Source: UMGS172 sp045651745 (GTDB lineage: Bacteria > Bacillota > Clostridia > Oscillospirales > Acutalibacteraceae). Taken from it: a stretch of DNA of 14,175 nucleotides. The notes beneath the pieces are model-generated. The model was given only the letters and a program-made list of their open reading frames with translations, was not told the origin of the DNA and made no database searches. The translations under genes and the position numbers were made by a program. The number at the start of each line of letters is the position of its first letter. The first letter of the stretch is position 1. The stretch is taken from positions 1 through 14,175 of the forward strand of contig JAZRSW010000002.1 of NCBI GenBank assembly GCA_045651745.1, in the 5' to 3' direction. Below, in pieces: positions 6,454 to 13,395 of the stretch.

Positions 6454-7827
6454 TTATTTAATTTCCGGCAGGCTTGCAGCGGCAACCGACTGACCTACTC
6501 TCCTGCTCTTTTCGTCAGGAATATGAAGTTCACACTTTTTCGATAATTCGGGGAATTCTTCATTGATAACTTTATTGGCTTTATCGAGAATAATCTCTCC
6601 GCCTTTGCCCGAAGTTACACGACCCATAATCAACACGTGCTTAATATCATAGAAAATGCTGTAATAAGCAATAGCATATCCAAAATAAACACCGATAGTA
6701 TCATAAATCTTGATAGCTCTTGGGTCATTCTCCTCCATAAGTCCCTGAACAACTTTGAGCTTTTCAGCAGGAGAAAGGCTCTCGTCAAGTTCAATACCTG
6801 CAGCAGGTGCCAACTTAATAACAGCATCCTGCGAGAAATACTTTACACCGCAACCGTAGTCGCCCGACCATTCATCGACCATTGCATTTTCACAATAATC
6901 AACAGGTGCAAAGGCAAACTCATTAAGCCAACCGGTAATGTTGCCTGCAGTGTCAACATAGCCTGCCGCTTCACTTGTGCCCATAGCAATACCCAAAACA
7001 GCATTGTCGTTAAGGTTCATAGCACCGGCTAATGCGGTAACGTCACCGTCATTAGCAACCTCAAGCGGAACATCGCCAAACTCCTTTGCGATATCAATAT
7101 ACATGGTCTTAACTCTTTTTTCGAACTCATCTTTCGGAACTTTAATAAAGAGCGAAGCAACCATAATTTTATTATCAATATATACACCGGCAGACGAAAC
7201 ACCGATAGCATCAACACGCGGCATATGCTCAGCAGCCGACTTCATCGCCGACAAAATTCCGTCATACTGATACTGCGGGTCGGCGTTCAACTTCGGGAAC
7301 CAGACAACCTCTTCCGAATAAACACTTTCACCGTTAATTACGGCACTAACCTTGCGGTCAGAGCCGCCTGCGTCAAAACCGATACGGCAACCGTCAAGAT
7401 GACGGCCAACCGGTGCAGCACCCTCATTGTCGGTCGGTGCATCCTCAATCGGACGCCACTCAACCTGAAACTCGCGTTCATATACGCCTGCCATAAAGTC
7501 ATTATCAAAAGCACGAGCACCATCTTTTGCATAGGCCTTTTTAATGCCCTCGAAAACAACCTTTGAGCCGGCAATTATAATCTTATATCCGCCTCTGAAC
7601 CACAAAAGTGATTTAACAATACGCTCAACCATACGGATGTTTTCATCATCCTTTACACCGTCAGGGAAAACGGTGGTTGTAAAGGTAGACATATAGCCTT
7701 TATTACGCTCAATTCCGATAACCAACTTTTGACCGCCGTTCTGTTCGGCTTCATTGACAAAATCACGATATACTACCGACATTGGTTGAAACTGCGGGTC
7801 TAATTCTGCTTTGAATTTAAGCTTCAT
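6454..7827 (-). CDS. ROK/ASKHA-fold sugar kinase-like protein
   Basis: This 457-residue protein is longer than a standard ROK kinase (about 300). Residues about 147-457 hold the ASKHA ATPase core: phosphate-1 loop CRIGFDAGGSDRKVSAV (147-163), ANDGDVTALAGAM (258-270) with the Asp expected to be catalytic, and phosphate-2 loop LGIAMGTSEAAGYVD (278-292). The cysteine-rich zinc motif of many ROK proteins is reduced to GDYGCG. Residues 1-146 are an extra domain, and its VIGIERNKGYMSTFTTTVF (36-54) looks like a second, decayed phosphate-1 hairpin. It overlaps nagA by 11 bp, with its GGAGGAGAAG site inside nagA. Phosphorylation of N-acetylglucosamine or a related amino sugar is the natural hypothesis; a regulatory role is possible. 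Confidence 0.75.
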   Translation of the reverse strand: MKLKFKAELDPQFQPMSVVYRDFVNEAEQNGGQKLVIGIERNKGYMSTFTTTVFPDGVKDDENIRMVERIVKSLLWFRGGYKIIIAGSKVVFEGIKKAYAKDGARAFDNDFMAGVYEREFQVEWRPIEDAPTDNEGAAPVGRHLDGCRIGFDAGGSDRKVSAVINGESVYSEEVVWFPKLNADPQYQYDGILSAMKSAAEHMPRVDAIGVSSAGVYIDNKIMVASLFIKVPKDEFEKRVKTMYIDIAKEFGDVPLEVANDGDVTALAGAMNLNDNAVLGIAMGTSEAAGYVDTAGNITGWLNEFAFAPVDYCENAMVDEWSGDYGCGVKYFSQDAVIKLAPAAGIELDESLSPAEKLKVVQGLMEENDPRAIKIYDTIGVYFGYAIAYYSIFYDIKHVLIMGRVTSGKGGEIILDKANKVINEEFPELSKKCELHIPDEKSRRVGQSVAAASLPEIK

Positions 7828-8950
7828 ATTTAACTTCTCCTCCGATAATGGTCTTAACTATATTAAAGTCACTGTCTGTGATGATAATATCTGCATCTTT
7901 TCCTGCCTCGAGCGAGCCCTTGCGGTCACTTACACCGATAGCCCTTGCAGGATTAAGGCTTGCCGCAGCAACAACTTTCCAGAAAGGCAACGTCGTATTA
8001 TCTCTAAAATTCTTAACAGCGTCGTTAAGTTTTAGAACACTGCCTGCGATAGTGCCGTCCTCTAAAAGACATTGCACACCTTTCACAAAAATCGGTTGAC
8101 CGCCCAAGGTATACTCACCATCAGGCATACCGCCCGCGCGGGTACAGTCAGTAATAAGTACAAGATTATCACCCTTAACGCGTGCCAACAGTTCAAAAAT
8201 TCCTTTATGCACGTGGAAAGTGTCGGCAATAAGCTCGGTTGTGACGTTTTCCTGCAAAGCCGCACCCACAACACCGGGATTGCGGTGATGCAACGGGGTT
8301 TGAGTATTGAAAAGGTGGGTTATATGAGTAGCGCCGGCGTTAATACCGTCTAATGTTTCCTCAAACGTAGCATCTGTATGACCTACCGAAACGATAACAC
8401 CACTGTTTTCGGTGATTTCGCGAATGGCGTCACATCCGCCTTCCATTTCGGGCGCCATTGTAGCAAGACAAATGATATCAGAATTATCTATAACAAACTT
8501 CGCATCGGGCTTTTTGATATGAGTTTCAGCTTGAGCGCCCTTCTTTTTAGGATTGATGAACGGTCCTTCAAGGTTAACGCCTAAAATCTCGGCGCCCTCC
8601 CAAGACTTGCTCTTTTCTTTTAATGAGCGGAATACATTTAAAGCTTTATTAATCTCGTCCATAGAAACAGTCATAGTTGTCGGGCAAAAGGACGTAACGC
8701 CATTTTTCATAATGCCGTTAGCCATTTTAAAAACACCGTCGGCACTGCCGTCAGAAGTATCTTCACCTAAATAGCCGTGAATATGAATATCCACAAGACC
8801 GGGAGCAACATATCCACCGTCAGCATCAATCACATCAGCGCCATCAGGGGCTTTATCGGTAAATCCGCAAATTTTATCGTCAAACGCCAAAATAACATTT
8901 TCCAAAATCCCGTCAGGCAAAATATATTTTCCGTTTTTAATATATTTCAT
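7817..8950 (-). CDS. nagA: N-acetylglucosamine-6-phosphate deacetylase
   Basis: This 377-residue protein of the amidohydrolase superfamily is full length. It shows the NagA motif series: VDIHIHG (53-59), LEGPFINPKKKGAQ (127-140) with metal ligand Glu128, VGHTDAT with His191, THITHLFN with His212, HHRNPGVVGAAL, and LITDCTRAGG with catalytic Asp268. These match Glu131, His195, His216 and Asp273 of the E. coli enzyme in order and spacing. It removes acetate from GlcNAc-6-P to give glucosamine-6-P in the cytoplasm. The start ATG follows AAGGAG. It is the first gene of an operon with the overlapping ROK-like kinase gene. No nagB is in the window. Confidence 0.94.
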   Translation of the reverse strand: MKYIKNGKYILPDGILENVILAFDDKICGFTDKAPDGADVIDADGGYVAPGLVDIHIHGYLGEDTSDGSADGVFKMANGIMKNGVTSFCPTTMTVSMDEINKALNVFRSLKEKSKSWEGAEILGVNLEGPFINPKKKGAQAETHIKKPDAKFVIDNSDIICLATMAPEMEGGCDAIREITENSGVIVSVGHTDATFEETLDGINAGATHITHLFNTQTPLHHRNPGVVGAALQENVTTELIADTFHVHKGIFELLARVKGDNLVLITDCTRAGGMPDGEYTLGGQPIFVKGVQCLLEDGTIAGSVLKLNDAVKNFRDNTTLPFWKVVAAASLNPARAIGVSDRKGSLEAGKDADIIITDSDFNIVKTIIGGEVKYEA

Positions 8951-8975
8951 ACATTTTCTCCTTAAAGCTGTATCG

Positions 8976-9033
8976 TGAAGTTTACATCAACCGCAACTTT
9001 TGGTTGCAACCTCATTATAACAGTTAAACTTCA
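8976..9033. promoter_or_regulatory. Inverted repeat bracketing the nagA core promoter
   Basis: TGAAGTTTA at 8976-8984 and its exact complement TAAACTTCA at 9025-9033 are 49 bp apart, centre to centre. One arm lies in the -35/-10 spacer and the other in the 5' leader. A further self-complementary GGTTGCAACC sits at 9002-9011 just after the -10. These are plausible operators for an amino-sugar regulator, which is not encoded in the window. Confidence 0.4.
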
Positions 9034-9042
9034 ATCTTGCAA
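9014..9042 (-). promoter_or_regulatory. Promoter of the nagA operon
   Basis: On the minus strand TTGCAA (9037-9042), a 17-bp spacer and a perfect TATAAT (9014-9019) preceded by TG (extended -10) are present, about 64 nt before the nagA start. Confidence 0.7.
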
Positions 9043-9057
9043 TAGTAAATTATAAAA

Positions 9058-9096
9058 AAATACTGCTCAAAATTATAACAATCTTGAGCAGTATTT
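9058..9096 (-). terminator. Rho-independent terminator of the esterase gene
   Basis: A 13-bp perfect stem (AAATACTGCTCAA at 9058-9070 with 9084-9096) and 13-nt loop are followed on the minus strand by a T-run (9054-9060). It lies 12 nt after the stop codon. Confidence 0.88.
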
Positions 9097-9107
9097 ATTA
9101 ATATTAT
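9088..9107. repeat. 20-bp direct repeat shared by two terminator regions
   Basis: GCAGTATTTATTAATATTAT occurs identically here and at 10596-10615, each time covering one terminator arm and the last bases before the stop codon of the gene upstream. The two 3' gene ends may share ancestry. Confidence 0.7.
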
Positions 9108-9108
9108 A

Positions 9109-10386
9109 TTATTTAGTAATCTTTATAACTGTTGTGTAAAATTTGTAATAGTTATCAATGTTAAACACATCGGCTATACAAAAGACATTATCATTGGGCG
9201 GTGTTGTTGCCGTAAAACTATATACCTTTTGTGTTCCGTAATAAAACGTAAACGGACTGCCATCACTTGACGTGTATGCTTTTTCAAGAATAGACTGACC
9301 TCTTGCGGTCAAAGTCAATTCAATAATCATTTTATCTTTTTGATTGGTTTCACGACGGTAAGACGTTTTTGTGACATCGTTATCAGTGATTATTGTTTTG
9401 CCTGTTGCGTCCTTGATTGAAAACCTTTCCGTATGTTCATAAACGCCATCCGGGTTGGTTGCTTTATTTTGAGCAAACATCCAGCAGAACATTTCGCGGT
9501 CGGAAAAAGCGTAATCCCACGCATTGTGTCCAACGCCCTGCAATTGAATAAAATCAACCTTTTGTCCGCCGGCCTTAACAATAGCGTTATACATTGATTG
9601 TGAATTGGAAAACGACACCGTAGTATCGGCAGTACCGTGATAAATTCTTATCGGAATATCTTTGTAGGCTGCACCGTTATACTGATTGCCTCCGCCGCAA
9701 ATCGGAACACCGGCAGCAAAAATATTGCCGCACCGTTCAAGCAAAGCCCATGTGGCATAACCGCCCATCGAAAGTCCCATGACGTAAATTCGATTGTTGT
9801 CGCAAGAATATTCATTTGTGATATAGTTTAACAAATGCAACGCACTGCCTAACGTTCCGTTATAATCATTATACCCGTCTCGGTCTAAATTCCACCATTC
9901 CGATGATTGAGGGCAAATAATGAAAGCGTTTGACACTATATCTCCGTTATACTCAAACATATTATCAAGGTTGTTAAGTTGTTTTGCATTATCTGTTCCA
10001 ATCTCGCCTGCGCCGTGTAAAAACAGAATTACGGGATATTCTTTTGATGAAGAATAGTTTTTAGGCATAAACAAGCAATACGGAAGTGTGTTTCCGCTTT
10101 GTGTATCATAAAAAACGTCCTGTATGTAATCTGTGCTGTAAGTCCTATCTTCATATTTAAAAGAATAAATTTCAACAACCTTTTCAGGACGCACCGGTTC
10201 TGTTGACGTTTGAGTTTGAAAATCTGTCGAAACAACACTTTCTTCAGAAGATGCATTCTCTTCTTTTCCGTTATTCGAGCAATTACATAATATTAGCAAA
10301 GAGGCAATCGTGAGCACAAAAGCCATAATACTCGAAACAATTCTAATAATTTTTTTGTGAGAATAAATTTTTATTTCTTTCATCAT
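9109..10386 (-). CDS. Secreted lipoprotein esterase, alpha/beta hydrolase fold
   Basis: This 425-residue protein is exported: a basic start, a hydrophobic core at about 13-33, then LILCNCS with Cys34 or Cys36 as possible lipid anchor, followed by a Ser/Thr/Glu-rich linker to about 68. Residues 95-310 form an alpha/beta hydrolase of the PHB-depolymerase/feruloyl-esterase-like group: oxyanion HGAGE (124-128), nucleophile GLSMGG with Ser206, HGTADTTV with Asp254 and GVGHNAW with His287. Residues about 320-420 are an extra domain with a SecDF P1-head-like pattern (DATGKTIITDNDV, ELTLTARGQSI). Deacylation of plant polysaccharide outside the cell is likely. The ATG at 10381-10383 is better spaced from AGAGGTG than the first ATG at 10384-10386, so the true protein may be one residue shorter. 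Confidence 0.82.
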   Translation of the reverse strand: MMKEIKIYSHKKIIRIVSSIMAFVLTIASLLILCNCSNNGKEENASSEESVVSTDFQTQTSTEPVRPEKVVEIYSFKYEDRTYSTDYIQDVFYDTQSGNTLPYCLFMPKNYSSSKEYPVILFLHGAGEIGTDNAKQLNNLDNMFEYNGDIVSNAFIICPQSSEWWNLDRDGYNDYNGTLGSALHLLNYITNEYSCDNNRIYVMGLSMGGYATWALLERCGNIFAAGVPICGGGNQYNGAAYKDIPIRIYHGTADTTVSFSNSQSMYNAIVKAGGQKVDFIQLQGVGHNAWDYAFSDREMFCWMFAQNKATNPDGVYEHTERFSIKDATGKTIITDNDVTKTSYRRETNQKDKMIIELTLTARGQSILEKAYTSSDGSPFTFYYGTQKVYSFTATTPPNDNVFCIADVFNIDNYYKFYTTVIKITK

Positions 10387-10561
10387 AACACCTCTATCAA
10401 AACAAAAAACAGTTGTTTTGTTACCTCTTTCCTATTAGACGAAGATGTATATCAAAACTCTCAAAAAATTCAAAGTTTACTATTCGAGAGCACAAAAGGA
10501 ACACCTCTGTCGTGTTTAAGTCTATTATAAATATAACATATTTTGGTATCCCCTGCAAAAC
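10387..10561 (-). other. Upstream region of the esterase gene
   Basis: This AT-rich stretch separates the esterase gene from the GH127 remnant's terminator. It holds a -10-like TATAAT on the minus strand (10524-10529, no clear -35), a hairpin with CAAAACAA arms at 10398-10420, and two copies of AACACCTCT (10387-10395, 10501-10509), each read as a ribosome binding site on the minus strand. The upstream one precedes a 24-codon TTG-started frame (10421-10495) that cannot be confirmed as a gene. Confidence 0.35.
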
Positions 10562-10602
10562 AAAAAAATACCGCCCAAAATCAAAACGATTTCGGGCAGT
10601 AT
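10562..10602 (-). terminator. Terminator downstream of the GH127 remnant
   Basis: A 15-bp stem is formed by 10568-10582 and 10588-10602. Its two imperfect positions are G-U pairs in minus-strand RNA but mismatches in plus-strand RNA, and seven T residues follow on the minus strand, so it is directional. Confidence 0.85.
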
Positions 10603-10611
10603 TTATTAATA

Positions 10612-11022
10612 TTATTTATCGGTTGGCAACCATGCGGCAATCACGGTTTCCCAGTCGCGACCTGCGTGTGCATAGTCCACAAGGAAGAAGCTTTCGCCGT
10701 TTTCACCCTCAAACCTCATTTTCAAAAGGCAAGGAACACCATCAACTATACTGTTTTCACACATTGTTGCATAATGCGGTACTGAAAACGCCGAATCGGC
10801 AGGTTTTCCTGTACGGCTGTCGGCAGCAAGCGTCAACGGGCCTCTTGTAACAGCTACATAATTTTCTTCTTCTTTTTTATGTTTTACGTTTACAGGTCCC
10901 GCCGCATAATAAGCGCCTACTTGCTTTGTCTCGACATAAACCGTGTCTTCTTCCCAATATTCAGGGAAATGAAGTTTAATAGGCATATCCCAATTAGCCT
11001 CTATCACGTCATCCTGCCAATC
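10612..11022 (-). pseudogene. C-terminal fragment of a GH127/DUF1680-type glycosidase
   Basis: About 136 codons remain. The fragment reads DWQDDVIEANWDMPIKL, then VYVETKQVGAYYAAGPVNV, YVAVTRGPLTLAADSRTG and FLVDYAHAGRDWETVIAAWL before its stop. The DMPIKL, RGPLTLAAD and VDYAHAGRDW motifs match the C-terminal beta domain of GH127/DUF1680 proteins, which are usually 600-700 residues with the catalytic alpha/alpha barrel first. That barrel is absent: the reading frame continues upstream only as an out-of-frame reading of the glycyl radical enzyme gene. No ribosome binding site or credible start belongs to it, so it should be inactive. Family known members are beta-L-arabinofuranosidases. Its own terminator is intact. 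Confidence 0.7.
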
Positions 11023-12727
11023 TTCCGTCAGGCGTTGCACCCGTTTTACATCCAAATTGTTCGTGCATAACCCAACAAAATACACTCGGTATCAAGAGTC
11101 CCGACGTGAAAATCCCTGTATACTTTTTACATTCGGATACAATATGACTTGTAAACATACCGACAAATTGGTCTATTTCATCATCGTCATTTCCGTATTT
11201 AGAAATTTCATTAAGAAAACGCAATCTCAAGGACTCGTTATCCTTGTAGTTATTGTCCAATATCTCTTTTAATTCAAGAACGGTAAATTCCTTGTTTTCA
11301 TAAACAACTTTTTTAAGCACGTAGATTGAATCCACAAGGTTTGCAATACCCACAAAACTCGGCATAATCCAGTTGTATCTTGCGCCACCCTTTTCAATGT
11401 CCACGCCTTTTAAAAGGCAATCGTTTACAAAGCAGGAAAGAAGCGGATTCATTGAGTTTTTCGAACGTTGTGCTCTCAACTCGTTTTGCTGATGGAAATT
11501 ATTTTTTATACTGTCATCCAATTTCGCAAGAAATGCCGAAACATGTGCCTCAAAACTATCATACTCTTGTGTCATAGTGTCGAGCAAAAGCTGTGCAATA
11601 TTTGTATATGGACTTGCAACCCAGACGTTAGACGATGCAACAGGCGTAATTTCCACACAGGTGCTGTGAATATAGTTTCGCGATTCGGGTTCTGACATTC
11701 CGTAGCACTGTAAGCCTTTTGAAATAACATCATCATTAAAAATTGCAGGGTGTGACCTTCCGTGAGATAATATTTCACATGCTCTTTCTAAAAGGTGTTC
11801 AGGCATATCTTCGGTATAACAAAGACCTACCGCCGGATATACAAGTTTAATATTATCTATAACCTGCATCAGCATTTCGGTCAGTTCATTTTTGACGGTT
11901 TCGCCGTTTTCGTCCCTGCCACCAACCATATAGCCACTCGAAAGTCCTGACGGCACTCGCATATTAATTTGAATCCCCAAGCAATCAAGCAATAGTTGTG
12001 CTCTTTCTTTGGTAATGACACCTTTTTCAATGTCATTTTTATAATATAAAAAAAGGAATCTGTCGGGATGACCTAACTGAAATTGCTGAAAACCCCAGCG
12101 AAGCGGATTTATGGATAGACAGTAGGTCACAAAGTGAATCGACTGTACCGCCTCGTAAAAGGAGGTTGCGGGTTCTGCGGGAACTTTTTTACATAATTTT
12201 GCTATTTCAAAAAGTTCCTCTTTGCGCGTATCGTCGGTTTCATTGTTCGCAAGACTTTCGGCAAAGGTTGCATAATTGTTTGAATGTTGCACAATTGCCA
12301 AAAGGCAGGTTTTTGCGGCGGCGTAAAACTCCTTTTTGTCGTCGTCACAAGTCTTTATATATCGGTCAATTTTGTCAACAATGCCATTCACACCGCAAGA
12401 CAAAAGCAACTCATAGTCGATTGACATATGCGAATCCTGACCGCCACCTGCTAACTTACATCTTTCCTGTGCAATCGCTTTATAGACGTTCTCCCATTCT
12501 TCTTTAGCAACGCCGTTAAGGTTATCCTTTATTTCGCCGACTATCAGTTCGCGACCCGATATATTCGGGGTTAAATGAGTAAAAGCATAGTAAAAAGCAT
12601 CGGCATACCTTTCATACTCCGAGGAAGCGTTATTTTCAGTGTATTTTTTGTAAAACAGATAATAAAACTCATTAAACGAATGCTTATGACCGAGAGCTAT
12701 TTGACGTAAATTCTCTATTCTGTCCAT
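11009..12727 (-). pseudogene. Pyruvate formate-lyase-like glycyl radical enzyme, C-terminus deleted
   Basis: This 572-codon frame starts at ATG with a GAGGTGG site. It shows the glycyl radical enzyme barrel: RWGFQQFQLG (210-219), NMRVPSGLSSGYMVGGRDENG (255-275), HGRSHPAIFND (322-332), catalytic STCVEIT with Cys357 and Glu359, the LKGVDIEKGGARYNW segment, and KTGATPDGRLAG (561-572). In intact relatives ATPDGRxAGEPL is followed by roughly 200 more residues, ending in the RVxGY glycyl radical loop. Here the frame stops immediately after DGRLAG and is joined to GH127 sequence in another frame. Without the radical glycine it cannot be catalytic. The substrate subtype is not recognisable. Promoter, ribosome binding site and frame are otherwise intact, suggesting recent loss. 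Confidence 0.8.
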
Positions 12728-12780
12728 ATTGCCACCTCAAAACTCGTTTTACAATCGCATAGTATCCTTAATTTAAGGTT

Positions 12781-12809
12781 ATTGTATCACACCAAAAATC
12801 TAAGTGCAA
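12781..12809 (-). promoter_or_regulatory. Promoter of the truncated glycyl radical enzyme gene
   Basis: On the minus strand TTGCAC (12804-12809), a 17-bp spacer and TACAAT (12781-12786) are present. Immediately downstream, at the expected transcription start, is an odd palindrome CCTTAA-T-TTAAGG (12766-12778) that may be an operator. Confidence 0.55.
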
Positions 12810-12813
12810 GATA

Positions 12814-12841
12814 AAAACCTCGTTCCTAAGAACGAGGTTTT
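12814..12841. terminator. Terminator of the csoR operon
   Basis: A 12-bp perfect stem (AAAACCTCGTTC at 12814-12825 with 12830-12841) has a CTAA loop. On the minus strand it is followed by TTTTT. It lies 31 nt after the stop of the Cys-rich gene and insulates the promoter of the next gene, whose -35 starts 5 nt beyond. Confidence 0.9.
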
Positions 12842-12872
12842 GTGCAAAATCAAATATTAAAACTATATTTTA

Positions 12873-13022
12873 TTATTTCTTTTCCAAACGTTTGTTGGCT
12901 TCTTCGACTGAAATTTCTTTCATTGTTTCACCACAACATTTGATACCGCAGTTTTCACAAGTGCAGTCGATTAATACCTTAACCATAGCACCGCATTTTT
13001 CACAAAGTACGATTTTATCCAT
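12873..13022 (-). CDS. 49-residue desulforedoxin-like cysteine-rich protein
   Basis: The frame runs from ATG at 13020-13022 to TAA at 12873-12875. An AGGAGGTGAG site starts inside the csoR stop region (TAGGAGG), 11 nt from csoR, so the two are coupled. The protein begins MDKIVLCEKCGAMVKVLID and has seven cysteines: C7, C10, C20, C22, C25, C29 and C30. C7-x-x-C10-G, VKVL, then C29-C30-G-E-x-M match the desulforedoxin fold, where four cysteines hold one iron. The extra cluster C20, C22, C25 (DCTCENCG) lies where ordinary desulforedoxins have a short glycine-rich turn. A lysine/glutamate-rich helix ends it. It may buffer Cu(I), donate electrons, or bind Fe or Zn; only co-transcription with a copper sensor supports a copper link. 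Confidence 0.85.
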   Translation of the reverse strand: MDKIVLCEKCGAMVKVLIDCTCENCGIKCCGETMKEISVEEANKRLEKK

Positions 13023-13033
13023 ATTCTCACCTC

Positions 13034-13330
13034 CTATTGATTGAATCTCTTGAATAGGCTAATAAGCTCGTCAATAGTATCCAACTCACCATTTTCCAAA
13101 TCCCTTGTCACACACATATACAAGTGATTTTCTAAAACGTGCGTTGATAGACTTTTTACGGAATTTTTAACAGCCGACAACTGAACCAATACGTCATTAC
13201 AGTACGCGTCGTTTTCAATCATTTTAGTTATTCCGTTTATTTGACCGCTTATTCTGTTCAGCCTATTGATTATTAACTTTTTCTCTTCGGGGCTTCTTTT
13301 AGTTTTCTTGTTGCAACAATTATTATCCAT
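13034..13330 (-). CDS. csoR: CsoR-family copper-sensing repressor
   Basis: This 98-residue all-helical CsoR/DUF156 protein has Cu(I) ligands Cys44 (DAYCNDVL), His69 and Cys73 (LENHLYMC), the C-H-x3-C pattern that separates copper sensors from the RcnR/FrmR types. Core motifs RLNRISGQINGI (23-34) and VLVQLSAVKNSV (47-58) are present. A further Cys pair at residues 5-6 is extra. The start is set by GGAGGTGG eight nt upstream of ATG 13328-13330. A longer in-frame extension to 13441 is rejected because it would translate the operator and a repeat. CsoR binds DNA as apoprotein and is released by Cu(I); its operator overlaps its own promoter, so autoregulation is expected. No copper ATPase or copZ is in the window. 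Confidence 0.92.
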   Translation of the reverse strand: MDNNCCNKKTKRSPEEKKLIINRLNRISGQINGITKMIENDAYCNDVLVQLSAVKNSVKSLSTHVLENHLYMCVTRDLENGELDTIDELISLFKRFNQ

Positions 13331-13349
13331 AATCCACCTCCGAATATAT

Positions 13350-13377
13350 AATATACCCCTCGGGGGTATATTGTCAA
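13350..13377 (-). promoter_or_regulatory. csoR promoter with embedded CsoR operator
   Basis: On the minus strand a perfect TTGACA (13372-13377) is followed after 16 bp by TATATT (13350-13355), or after 18 bp by TATTAT (13348-13353). The palindrome AATATACCCC-TCG-GGGTATATT (13350-13372) fills the spacer and matches the A/T-flanked G-tract operators of CsoR. A second G-tract half-site, GGGGGTATATTG, recurs at 13381-13392, 19 bp from the same 12 bases at 13362-13373. Confidence 0.85.
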
Positions 13378-13395
13378 TAGGGGGGTATATTGAAA

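Noticed and set aside
6637..7566. Several plus-strand and alternative minus-strand open frames in the ROK gene
   Set aside because: They are antisense or out-of-frame shadows of a long conserved coding region with no ribosome binding sites of their own.
10413..10850. 145-codon plus-strand open frame
   Set aside because: It runs antisense through the minus-strand terminator at 10562-10602 and the GH127 remnant; its composition and lack of a ribosome binding site mark it as a shadow.
11023..11085. GTG start at 11085 giving a 157-residue protein for the GH127 tail
   Set aside because: These codons are an out-of-frame reading of the conserved glycyl radical enzyme segment WVMHEQFGCKTGATPDG, so they are not part of a real start.
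11009..11085. Simple frameshift or sequencing error within one long gene
   Set aside because: The sequence after the break belongs to a different family (GH127/DUF1680), not to the glycyl radical enzyme C-terminus, so restoring the frame would not restore either gene.
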